Part shown: one piece after another, positions 9,142 to 20,159 of the stretch
Position numbering within the stretch: the first letter of the stretch is position 1
Layout: each line of letters opens with the position of its first letter
Translations under genes and position numbers: made by a program
Source of the DNA: JBAZDV01 sp041669745
GTDB taxonomy: Archaea; Thermoplasmatota; Thermoplasmata; Methanomassiliicoccales; Methanomethylophilaceae
DNA: 34,009 nt
Assembly: GCA_041669745.1 (NCBI GenBank)
Contig: JBAYAO010000006.1
Location: 1-34,009 of the forward strand
Reading direction: 5' to 3'
The notes under the pieces: model-generated
What the model saw: the letters and a program-made list of their open reading frames with translations, nothing else
Told to the model about the DNA's origin: nothing
Database searches by the model: none

Positions 9142-9171
9142 TTAAGGATTGTCTGCTGACCGAATCCTTAA
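9142..9171. promoter_or_regulatory. Perfect 9-bp inverted repeat at the thiC promoter
   Basis: ttaaggatt at 9142-9150 and aatccttaa at 9163-9171 are perfect reverse complements around a 12-nt spacer. Read on the minus strand, the proximal arm (ccttaaaac, about 9142-9149) sits 26-35 nt before the thiC ATG, where the TATA box should be. A dyad overlapping the core promoter is a typical archaeal repressor site. A thiamine-responsive regulator such as ThiR is one possibility; that is inference. Confidence 0.5.
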
Positions 9172-9214
9172 TCTCGCGCGCGCGTGCGCGAGAATATACG
9201 CGCGTATTTATACG
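9172..9214 (+). promoter_or_regulatory. Alternating CG inverted repeats and TATA box before gyrB
   Basis: tctcgcgc at 9172-9179 and gcgcgaga at 9186-9193 form an 8-bp inverted repeat with a 6-nt spacer. It is followed by the perfect 12-bp palindrome atacgcgcgtat at 9196-9207. From 9175 to 9190 the sequence is purely alternating pyrimidine-purine, almost all CG. The probable gyrB TATA (tatttata, about 9205-9212) abuts the palindrome, giving a predicted start near 9235 and a leader of about 40 nt. The leader contains a further inverted repeat (gttaca 9235-9240, tgtaac 9250-9255). Confidence 0.5.
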
Positions 9215-9263
9215 GGAAACACATACCTGAAGATGTTACAGCACGTTGGTGTAACGGCGCTGA

Positions 9264-13746
<4,483 letters not shown>

Positions 13747-14091
13747 GATCGGTACGGCGGCTCTCGTGCTGACGGCGGCGGTATTCGCTGTCTCGGCATG
13801 TTCTGCCTATCTGTATTGGCGGGACGATCCGTATTCGGCGGGAGTACCGATATCCGTTGCGATCATGTCGATGACTGCGATATCGATTCTGATATTGGCG
13901 TGGACATTGGGACGACACAGAAAGGCCGAGGAGAGATCCGAGGAGGTCGTGTATCTGAGGATGGTTCGCGGTCCCAGGCGCGCGCTCAAAGAGGATTTTC
14001 CACGTCAGGAAACATCTGCAGAGGATGAAAATCTGAAGGGACATTTAAACCAGTAAACTTTATAACACGAGTGCACATAGGGGGAATCCAC

Positions 14092-14167
14092 GCCGTGGTA
14101 ACTCAGTTGGGAGAGTGCAAGACTGAAGATCTTGAAGTCGCTGGTTCGAGCCCGGCTCACGGCACCA
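14092..14167 (+). tRNA. tRNA-Phe (anticodon GAA)
   Basis: The acceptor gccgtgg at 14092-14098 pairs with tcacggc at 14157-14163 (one G-T pair). The discriminator is A14164 and CCA is encoded at 14165-14167. The anticodon stem caaga/tcttg encloses ctgaaga, anticodon GAA. The T loop is ttcgagc. A TATA box actttata at about 14057-14064 lies some 28 nt upstream. No intron is seen. Confidence 0.95.
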
Positions 14168-14213
14168 TACCTTCTCCCCAGTGTTCAAATACGCAGTTGC
14201 GGATGGTGAAGCA

Positions 14214-14393
14214 ATGGCGAATATGGACGAGCTCTTCGTAGACGTCAGCGGTGCAGATCTGACATTGTCTGAAATACTAAGATTAGTGGAACGGATACAG
14301 TCCGACAATCCGGACATGGATATATTCCTCGACGGGGACCGCCAGGCCATAATGGGACGTCCCCATGTCGTGCAGAACGCCTTGGAGAGATGA
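14214..14393 (+). CDS. Conserved-looking 59-aa protein, unknown function
   Basis: Start chosen at ATG 14214, preceded by ggtga at 14205-14209; the open frame extends 33 nt further up but lacks a binding site there. The product is acidic, with an N-terminal V-D-V-S-G-A-D-L-T-L-S-E-I-L-R-L-V-E-R pattern that looks like a beta strand followed by an amphipathic helix. It then has D-M-D-I-F-L-D-G-D-R and G-R-P-H-V-V. No cysteines, no membrane segment. It ends 2 nt before the DUF531-like gene, and that gene's binding site (ggaga, 14384-14388) lies in its last codons, so the two form an operon. Function unknown; the pairing suggests a shared task. Confidence 0.6.
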   Translation: MANMDELFVDVSGADLTLSEILRLVERIQSDNPDMDIFLDGDRQAIMGRPHVVQNALER

Positions 14394-14395
14394 TC

Positions 14396-14938
14396 ATGGG
14401 TCGTGGAAGGATAACGGTAGGTCTGTACAACTCTTACGATCCGCTGAAGTTCAGGGAGCCGCACAGACGTGTCCTTGCCAGGGTTGGCGGTCTTGCGATG
14501 TCATTCAATATGAATCTTGCGCTTTTCGGTTTTCCGTTCCCTCCCGAGATAACCCAGCCTAAGGAATTGGCGGAATGGGTTGCGGGAACGACAAGTATCG
14601 GTTCTCACGGGGATTATTTCGTGGAACTCGCTGACAAGGGGAGATTCCTGAGTTTTCCATATCCAGCAAAAGGTTTTCCGCCACAGTTGGGGGAACCCAT
14701 ACTGACAACCAGTAAACCGAACACCAAACTGTCGATCACATTGAGACAGACAGCGGAAATGGTCGAACGCGGCCAGAGTATCCTCTTGGTTTTCGGTCTG
14801 GGTCCACATGGTGTTCCCAAAGACGCGGCATCGATCCCGAGATACAATCTGGACATCACGGATGGAAGGTACTCGTTGGAGACCTGTACGGCACTGGGTG
14901 CGGTGACGGGAGCATTGCACGCAATGCTCGATCAATAG
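14396..14938 (+). CDS. DUF531-like archaeal protein, possible SPOUT-fold methyltransferase
   Basis: A 180-aa protein starting G-R-G-R-I-T-V-G-L-Y-N-S-Y, a pattern I associate with the archaeal family DUF531. The C-terminal third has V-F-G-L-G-P-H-G-V-P (about 139-148), then Y-N-L-D-I-T-D-G and Y-S-L-E-T-C-T-A-L-G-A-V. A glycine-rich turn, a hydrophobic strand and an S-L-x-T-x-x-A helix are the arrangement of the SAM-binding trefoil knot in SPOUT RNA methyltransferases; this reading is inference. ATG 14396 is 7 nt after ggaga; ATG 14390 overlaps the previous stop but is too close to that site. The gene ends in TAG, and its last 7 bases overlap the purM end. If it is a methyltransferase, the substrate is unknown. 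Confidence 0.72.
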   Translation: MGRGRITVGLYNSYDPLKFREPHRRVLARVGGLAMSFNMNLALFGFPFPPEITQPKELAEWVAGTTSIGSHGDYFVELADKGRFLSFPYPAKGFPPQLGEPILTTSKPNTKLSITLRQTAEMVERGQSILLVFGLGPHGVPKDAASIPRYNLDITDGRYSLETCTALGAVTGALHAMLDQ

Positions 14939-15954
14939 GTTTCGTAAAGGATGTTCTCCGGAGCGTAGAGCACACCCTTGCCTTTCGCAACACGGCCTAC
15001 GACATAGGCATTCTTGTATTCCTTGGCGATCGCTTCTGCGTCATCCGCGGGAGCCACTATGTCGAAACCCATGCTCATGTTCAGCGTCTGATAAATCTCA
15101 CGGTCGGTTATCCCGCCGAGTTCCTGGATCTTTTCAAAGATCGGAGCGGGTTTCAGAGGATCGTCGATCACGTACTGAAGGCCGGTCCTCATACGCAGAA
15201 GGTTCCTGAGTCCTCCTCCCGTTATATCGATGAGACCGTGTATTTCATGTTTGCTTATGATGTCCAGGACTTCCTTGACATAGATCTCTGTCGGTGTCAG
15301 AAGTTCCATCCCTATCGTTCCCTGGAGACCCGGGATCCTATCAGTCAGGCTGTAACCCGCGGCTTCAAAGACCTTTCTGGCCAAGGTGAGACCGTTGGAA
15401 TGAATACCGGATGATTGTAATGTGATGATGAGATCGCCTTCCTGGCATTCCTGACCGGAGACGATCTTGTCCTTTTCAACGTAACCCAGACACGTTCCGG
15501 ATAGGTCAACGCCCTTTACCATCTCCGGAAGAACGGCGATCTCTCCGCCGACGATCTCCATGTTCGACAGTTCTGCACCTTTTTGCAATCCCTTTCCGAT
15601 GCTCTCCGTGATCTCATCCACGGGTTTGTCGATTGCGATGTAGTCTACGAAGGACATCGGTTCCGCACCGACGCAGACGGTGTCGTTGACATTCATCGCG
15701 ATGCAGTCGATACCTATCGTATCCCAAATGCCCAGCTCCTCTGCGACAAGGATCTTCGTTCCGACGCCGTCGGTGGCCAATGTCAGATACACATCTCCGA
15801 AATCGATTAGGCTGGCGAACAATCCCTTCATGTTCGTCATTTGTCCTCTTCCGGTTCTTTTGAATCTGAGTTCTTTGACCAAGGCTTCTATCGCACTCGA
15901 TTTCCTGTCGATGTTCACACCTGCTTTGGCATAGGTCCATCCATCCGATATCAT
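14932..15954 (-). CDS. purM: Phosphoribosylformylglycinamidine cyclo-ligase PurM
   Basis: ATP-dependent AIR synthetase, step 5 of purine synthesis. With the start at 15954 (M-I-S-D-G-W-T-Y-A-K-A-G-V) it is 340 aa, the usual PurM length. Longer in-frame starts at 15999 and 16035 would add residues without counterpart in the family. A minus-strand TATA (gatataaac, about 15987-15994) and gaggt just before ATG 15954 support the short form. Motifs: T-Y-A-K-A-G-V near the N-terminus, L-A-T-D-G-V-G-T-K, D-C-I-A-M-N-V-N-D, G-G-E-I-A, L-Q-S-S-G-I-H-S-N-G, and D-I-T-G-G-G-L. Its product AIR also feeds ThiC. The 3' end overlaps the DUF531-like gene by 7 bp. Monocistronic in this window. Confidence 0.95.
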   Translation of the reverse strand: MISDGWTYAKAGVNIDRKSSAIEALVKELRFKRTGRGQMTNMKGLFASLIDFGDVYLTLATDGVGTKILVAEELGIWDTIGIDCIAMNVNDTVCVGAEPMSFVDYIAIDKPVDEITESIGKGLQKGAELSNMEIVGGEIAVLPEMVKGVDLSGTCLGYVEKDKIVSGQECQEGDLIITLQSSGIHSNGLTLARKVFEAAGYSLTDRIPGLQGTIGMELLTPTEIYVKEVLDIISKHEIHGLIDITGGGLRNLLRMRTGLQYVIDDPLKPAPIFEKIQELGGITDREIYQTLNMSMGFDIVAPADDAEAIAKEYKNAYVVGRVAKGKGVLYAPENILYETY

Positions 15955-16081
15955 AAACCTCGGTTCTCGTAATGCGGTATCGAGTTTATATCTTATCATC
16001 ACGGAGAGGTCTTCTGACGGATACGGAAAATACACTTATTTCTCCAAAGCAGTTAAATCCATAGCGTTCATAGACAGTGTC

Positions 16082-16759
16082 ATGCGCGAACGTTGGCTTG
16101 CTGAAAGGCATCAGGAGCATTATTATAAACTGGCCAAAAAGCTGGATTACCGCTCCAGGGCGTCATTCAAACTCATGCAGATCGACGATCGTTTCAACAT
16201 TTTCAGAGAGGGCGATTCAGTGGTCGATCTGGGAGCTTCTCCGGGCGGTTGGCTGCAGGTTGCTAAAGAACGGGTAGGCGATGAAGGTACGGTGATCGGT
16301 GTGGATCTTCGGCCTATAAAACGTCTGGACGGGGTCACCACAATTCTGGGCGACATCACCGAAGACGGTACGATGATGAGATTGCAGGAGCTGTTCGGCG
16401 GAAAGGCCGACGTTATACTTTCAGACATGGCACCAAATATCGGAGGGCATTATTCGACCGATCATGCGAGATCGATAAATCTCTGCTACTATGCGGTGAA
16501 CGTTTGCGACAGGATGTTGAAGAAGCACGGGAGGATGGTGATGAAGGTATTCATGGGCGATATGATCAAGGACCTGAAGAAGGAACTCGAGAAACGTTTC
16601 CAGAGTGTGAAACTCCATTCACCTGACGCATCCCGTCCCACATCGTCAGAGATATATATCATAGCAAAGGGATTTTACGCCGACAAGACAGTCGAGTTGA
16701 AGACCATGGAACACGAGGAGAAGGAAAAGGAATTCACCGTGAAGGGTGATCTGCTATGA
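16082..16759 (+). CDS. rlmE: 23S rRNA (uridine-2'-O)-methyltransferase RlmE/FtsJ
   Basis: SAM-dependent 2'-O-methyltransferase of the RrmJ/FtsJ family, 225 aa, expected to act on the 23S rRNA A-loop uridine. The catalytic tetrad is complete: K30 (S-R-A-S-F-K-L), D115 (L-S-D-M-A-P-N), K155 (V-M-K-V-F) and E190 (S-S-E-I-Y-I). SAM motif I is D-L-G-A-S-P-G-G-W at 49-57. After the core, about 25 charged residues rich in Glu and Lys form a tail. It lacks the C-terminal TRAM domain found in some archaeal members. The stop overlaps the start of the FAHD1-like gene (ATGA), so both are translated from one mRNA. No good ribosome binding site precedes ATG 16082. Confidence 0.95.
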   Translation: MRERWLAERHQEHYYKLAKKLDYRSRASFKLMQIDDRFNIFREGDSVVDLGASPGGWLQVAKERVGDEGTVIGVDLRPIKRLDGVTTILGDITEDGTMMRLQELFGGKADVILSDMAPNIGGHYSTDHARSINLCYYAVNVCDRMLKKHGRMVMKVFMGDMIKDLKKELEKRFQSVKLHSPDASRPTSSEIYIIAKGFYADKTVELKTMEHEEKEKEFTVKGDLL

Positions 16760-17373
16760 ATCCGGGGAAGATAATATGTATCGGTTGGAATTACAGGCCG
16801 CATGTCGCTGAATTGAAAGCCGCATTACCGAAGGAGCCCATGGTATTTTTGAAACCGTCAAGCTGTATGATCGGTGATGGTGACGATATAATCATTCCTG
16901 AGGGTATCACGAATGTGCAGCACGAGGTGGAGTTGGCGCTCATCTTCGGTAAAACCGGGAAGGACATCCAGGAGTGCGACGCCATGTCGTATGTTTCGGA
17001 AGTTGCGGTTTTCAACGACGTTACAGCAAGGGATATGCAGGCAAATGACAGAAAAGCCGGAAACTCATGGGATCTGTCTAAAGGGATGGATACCTTTGGT
17101 CCGATATCAAAGCCGGTGTCGGCGAAAGGATTGGACCTGTTCAATCTTCATCTGGAACTTGCCGTAAACGGTGAGATCAGACAGAGCGGTTATACATCGC
17201 ATATGATCTTCACGCTTCCGAAGCTCATCTCGTACGTGTCCAGATACATGACCGTCGAAAAGGGAGACGTTATGGCCACCGGGACACCGGACGGAATAAG
17301 TGAGATATGCCGCGGGGATATCGTGACTGCGACGATCGATGGTATCGGCAGTGTCACTAATCGGGTCGTTTAG
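16756..17373 (+). CDS. Fumarylacetoacetate hydrolase family protein, FAHD1-like
   Basis: A 205-aa single-domain FAH-fold enzyme. It aligns by eye with FAHD1 (acylpyruvase/oxaloacetate decarboxylase): catalytic H16 and E19 in W-N-Y-R-P-H-V-A-E-L, the F-L-K-P-S block, metal ligands E57 and E59 in H-E-V-E-L and D88 in F-N-D-V-T-A-R-D, the lysine K109 in D-L-S-K-G, and the terminal T-G-T-P-D-G. All residues needed for Mg-dependent C-C bond hydrolysis or decarboxylation are present. A ggtgatc motif lies just upstream in the rlmE end. The substrate is uncertain: acylpyruvates, oxaloacetate or an aromatic-catabolite analogue. It ends in TAG, with a 4-bp 3' overlap with the convergent helicase gene. 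Confidence 0.88.
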   Translation: MNPGKIICIGWNYRPHVAELKAALPKEPMVFLKPSSCMIGDGDDIIIPEGITNVQHEVELALIFGKTGKDIQECDAMSYVSEVAVFNDVTARDMQANDRKAGNSWDLSKGMDTFGPISKPVSAKGLDLFNLHLELAVNGEIRQSGYTSHMIFTLPKLISYVSRYMTVEKGDVMATGTPDGISEICRGDIVTATIDGIGSVTNRVV

Positions 17374-20108
17374 TCCCAAAATCTCTTGTTCTTTGCATAC
17401 AACACTTCCGCAGCCAGTATATCCTTAAGGAGATCATCTTCGCTGTTATGCCGACTCCTCAGTATCCTGGATGCCGAATCGGGTCCTATGCCTCTTCCGG
17501 CAAGGGTTATACAGGCCTTTTGTCCGTTCTCGTTGACAAGATTGGCTATTCTGAACAAACGTTGCGCATCCTTCTTCTCGGTATCGTCAAGTTCCTTCTT
17601 GGCGAGGACCCTGATCTTATCTCTGTCGTATTCCTTAAGGACAGCGATCATATTTCCGCCGCATTTCGGACAGACGAATCGTTTAGGCGCATCTGCAACC
17701 CTTACCCTCCATTGGGTTTGACATTTTATGCACGATGCGAAAAGGACCTCGTCTTCCAGTCTCTTCTTCAACGCCATGAGGATCGAATGGTCTGCCCGAA
17801 GCGGCTGCATCAACTCCTTCGAACGTGTTATCCCCTCCATCCCTATCGGCGATATTTGAGATACTCTGAGCTCTATAGAACCGTCAGCGATACCGGAAAT
17901 GACTTTTTCGGTATTTTCGATATCAAGGTCTTCCCATAGGACCTTGTTCACCGCTTCCCTGTACGCAGGTGTGTTCTGATGCATATCGAACAATCTGCCG
18001 AAATTGATGAAACGGTGGTCAGCCTCCTTTTCGATGATACCGAATTTCTTCGCGACATAGACAAATCTCCACTTGAGATACGTAGAATTGAGGATAGTCA
18101 GTCTCGCAAGTCCTTCTACAGTTCCGGGCCTTATCGATCTGAAGGTATCGACCAGTGTTTCTCTGTCTATGTTTCTGGGGAGTTCAAGGATCATGCGATA
18201 CGGATCGGTAGAAATACCTACACTTTCTCCCAAACGCGCCGTCAACAATGCGCCGTATATCTTGCTTATGGTCTCGTTCACACGCGTTCCGAAGCACGCG
18301 TTTACTATGGCCAAGCGATCGCCGATCTCGATTGTAACGAGTCTGTCACTGGGGACCGCGAAATTTTCCTGGCTTTCAATGAATTTTCGGACACAGTCCT
18401 TTGCGTTCTCATCACCAGGATACTTATCCAGATCGAGGGTACGTCTCATTTCCCCGACCTCCATTGCGATCTCGAACGGGACCGGAATGTCAGAACCGAC
18501 CCAGGAGGGAACCGAACCGACATCCTTCGTCTCTTCCACGAGCAGCTCGTCCTCGCGCATCTCCACTATGCGCCAGGTCCTTCCCTTGGCGATGAACATA
18601 GCGTACGGTTCCGCAAACGATGCTACAAAACTTTCATCCAATGTTCCCACTATACCCCTGGTGCTGATGTTTCTGATGAGATACGTTCTCTCATCGGGTA
18701 TCATCGAGATGTTGTTGTAGAAATAGTTCATCCCTTTCTTCGATCTTCTGAAGCCGTTCTCGTCCTCGAAGATCATTTTGATGGATTTCAGCTGTTCAAG
18801 CGTCTCATCCATGTCCTCTCTTTCCAGATCACGGAATATATGCGATCTTCTGAATACGGAATACGCTGTGTCCCGATCTATTCTTCCGCTCATAGTCATG
18901 GCGATCAGCTGATTGGCCACGACGGTCAACGGACAGGGTCTTCCGATTTTGTTCTCTATCTCTTTTGCATCGCTTCTCCTGGCGATTATCAGGGATTCTG
19001 ATACCTCATCCGGAGATGTTGCTATTATCTTTGCACGGATCTTCTCACCGATCCGGTGGCCGGCACGTCCGGCACGTTGTATCATCCTCGCAACCTGTCT
19101 CGGCGAGTTGTACTGGATCACAAGGTCCGTGGTACCGACATCGATACCCAATTCCAGGGACGAAGTACAGACAAGTGCCTTGGTCTCTCCCTTCTTGAAA
19201 CTGTCTTCCATCTCCATCCTGTTCTCTTTGGACAGAGAGCCGTGGTGGACGTCTATAGAGAAATTCTCATCCCACAGATGATATCTGGCGGCGATCCATT
19301 CAGCGGTCTCTCTCGTGTTGACGAAGAAGAGTGTTGAATTGCTGGTCTCGATCAACGTTCGAGCTCTTTGCATCACGGCGAGGATATAAGGTTCGCACTG
19401 AAGCTTGTCCAAAAGTACCGGATCTTCACAAGGTGCAGGGCATTCGACCTCGATATCGAAATCTCTGAACGTATCATGTTTACAGACGGTAACTTTCCTC
19501 TTCACACCGGAAAGAAATCTTGCAACCTCATTCACGTTTCCTATGGTCGCGGATAGACCTATCCTCTGATACTCTCCGGCTATGACGGAAAGTCTTTCCA
19601 TGGCGACACTGAGTTGAGCACCTCTTTCAACAGTTGCCAATTCGTGTATTTCGTCAACAACGAACCATTCAACGTTCTTCAGATGCTGGATGAGTTTTTT
19701 GCCGGTGAACAGAACCTGCAGCGTCTCAGGCGTTGTTATCAATATCTCAGGGGGATGTGCAGATTGTCTATTGCGTTCTGCAGCCGGTGTGTCGCCGTGT
19801 CTTACGCCAACAGAGATACCGAGTGATCGACCGAAATCCTCCATTCTTTTCAGCATATCTCTGTTCAATGCCCGGAGGGGCGTGACATAAATGCAGCGAA
19901 ATCCTTTCCTTCCCTTCGACTTGAAGATCGTATCGAATATAGGGAGCATCGCCGCCTCGGTCTTACCGAGACCTGTAGGAGCCACAAGAAGTACATTTTC
20001 ACCGGCAAGGATCTTTGGGACGGCATCTACCTGTGGACCCGTAGGCTCGTCTATGCCTCTGATTCTCAGTAAAGCGACGATCTCAGGGGATAAAATATCG
20101 AACGACAT
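17370..20108 (-). CDS. Lhr-core type archaeal helicase with C-terminal zinc site
   Basis: SF2 helicase of 912 aa, near the usual length for archaeal Lhr-core proteins. Walker A PTGLGKT at 44-50, motif Ia T-P-L-R-A-L, Walker B DEIH at 152-155, S-A-T, motif V T-S-S-L-E-L-G-I-D-V, motif VI QRAGRAGH at 344-351. A winged helix and domain 4 follow. Near the C-terminus C793-x2-C796 and C813-x2-C816 form a probable zinc ribbon, then a helical tail with an HhH-like G-R-G-I-G-P-D-S-A-S-R-I. This is the second Lhr paralogue in 20 kb, clearly different from the 1786-aa protein. Likely role: DNA repair or RNA:DNA hybrid unwinding. It lies 51 nt downstream of hdrD on the same strand, with a small hairpin between. 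Confidence 0.92.
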   Translation of the reverse strand: MSFDILSPEIVALLRIRGIDEPTGPQVDAVPKILAGENVLLVAPTGLGKTEAAMLPIFDTIFKSKGRKGFRCIYVTPLRALNRDMLKRMEDFGRSLGISVGVRHGDTPAAERNRQSAHPPEILITTPETLQVLFTGKKLIQHLKNVEWFVVDEIHELATVERGAQLSVAMERLSVIAGEYQRIGLSATIGNVNEVARFLSGVKRKVTVCKHDTFRDFDIEVECPAPCEDPVLLDKLQCEPYILAVMQRARTLIETSNSTLFFVNTRETAEWIAARYHLWDENFSIDVHHGSLSKENRMEMEDSFKKGETKALVCTSSLELGIDVGTTDLVIQYNSPRQVARMIQRAGRAGHRIGEKIRAKIIATSPDEVSESLIIARRSDAKEIENKIGRPCPLTVVANQLIAMTMSGRIDRDTAYSVFRRSHIFRDLEREDMDETLEQLKSIKMIFEDENGFRRSKKGMNYFYNNISMIPDERTYLIRNISTRGIVGTLDESFVASFAEPYAMFIAKGRTWRIVEMREDELLVEETKDVGSVPSWVGSDIPVPFEIAMEVGEMRRTLDLDKYPGDENAKDCVRKFIESQENFAVPSDRLVTIEIGDRLAIVNACFGTRVNETISKIYGALLTARLGESVGISTDPYRMILELPRNIDRETLVDTFRSIRPGTVEGLARLTILNSTYLKWRFVYVAKKFGIIEKEADHRFINFGRLFDMHQNTPAYREAVNKVLWEDLDIENTEKVISGIADGSIELRVSQISPIGMEGITRSKELMQPLRADHSILMALKKRLEDEVLFASCIKCQTQWRVRVADAPKRFVCPKCGGNMIAVLKEYDRDKIRVLAKKELDDTEKKDAQRLFRIANLVNENGQKACITLAGRGIGPDSASRILRSRHNSEDDLLKDILAAEVLYAKNKRFWD

Positions 20109-20123
20109 ATAAATTGAAAATAC

Positions 20124-20136
20124 CGGGCGAAGCCCG
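20124..20136 (-). other. Small hairpin between hdrD and the helicase gene
   Basis: cgggc and gcccg form a 5-bp GC stem with a 3-nt loop in the 51-nt spacer. On the minus strand an AT-rich stretch (attttcaattta) follows it directly before the helicase ATG. It may be a weak terminator for hdrD, or mark a separate TATA for the helicase. No T-run long enough for a confident terminator call. Confidence 0.3.
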
Positions 20137-20159
20137 TTAAGAGGAAGGGTGAGCGGAAC

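Noticed and set aside
14936..17373. TAG stops of the DUF531-like and FAHD1-like genes as possible pyrrolysine codons
   Set aside because: Both proteins are complete by family length at TAG; read-through would add two residues in one case and run antisense into the helicase gene in the other. Methylamine methyltransferases, the usual Pyl proteins, are absent.
17979..19001. 340-codon plus-strand open frame opposite the core Lhr gene
   Set aside because: Antisense to conserved helicase sequence; no motif, promoter or binding site; typical shadow frame.
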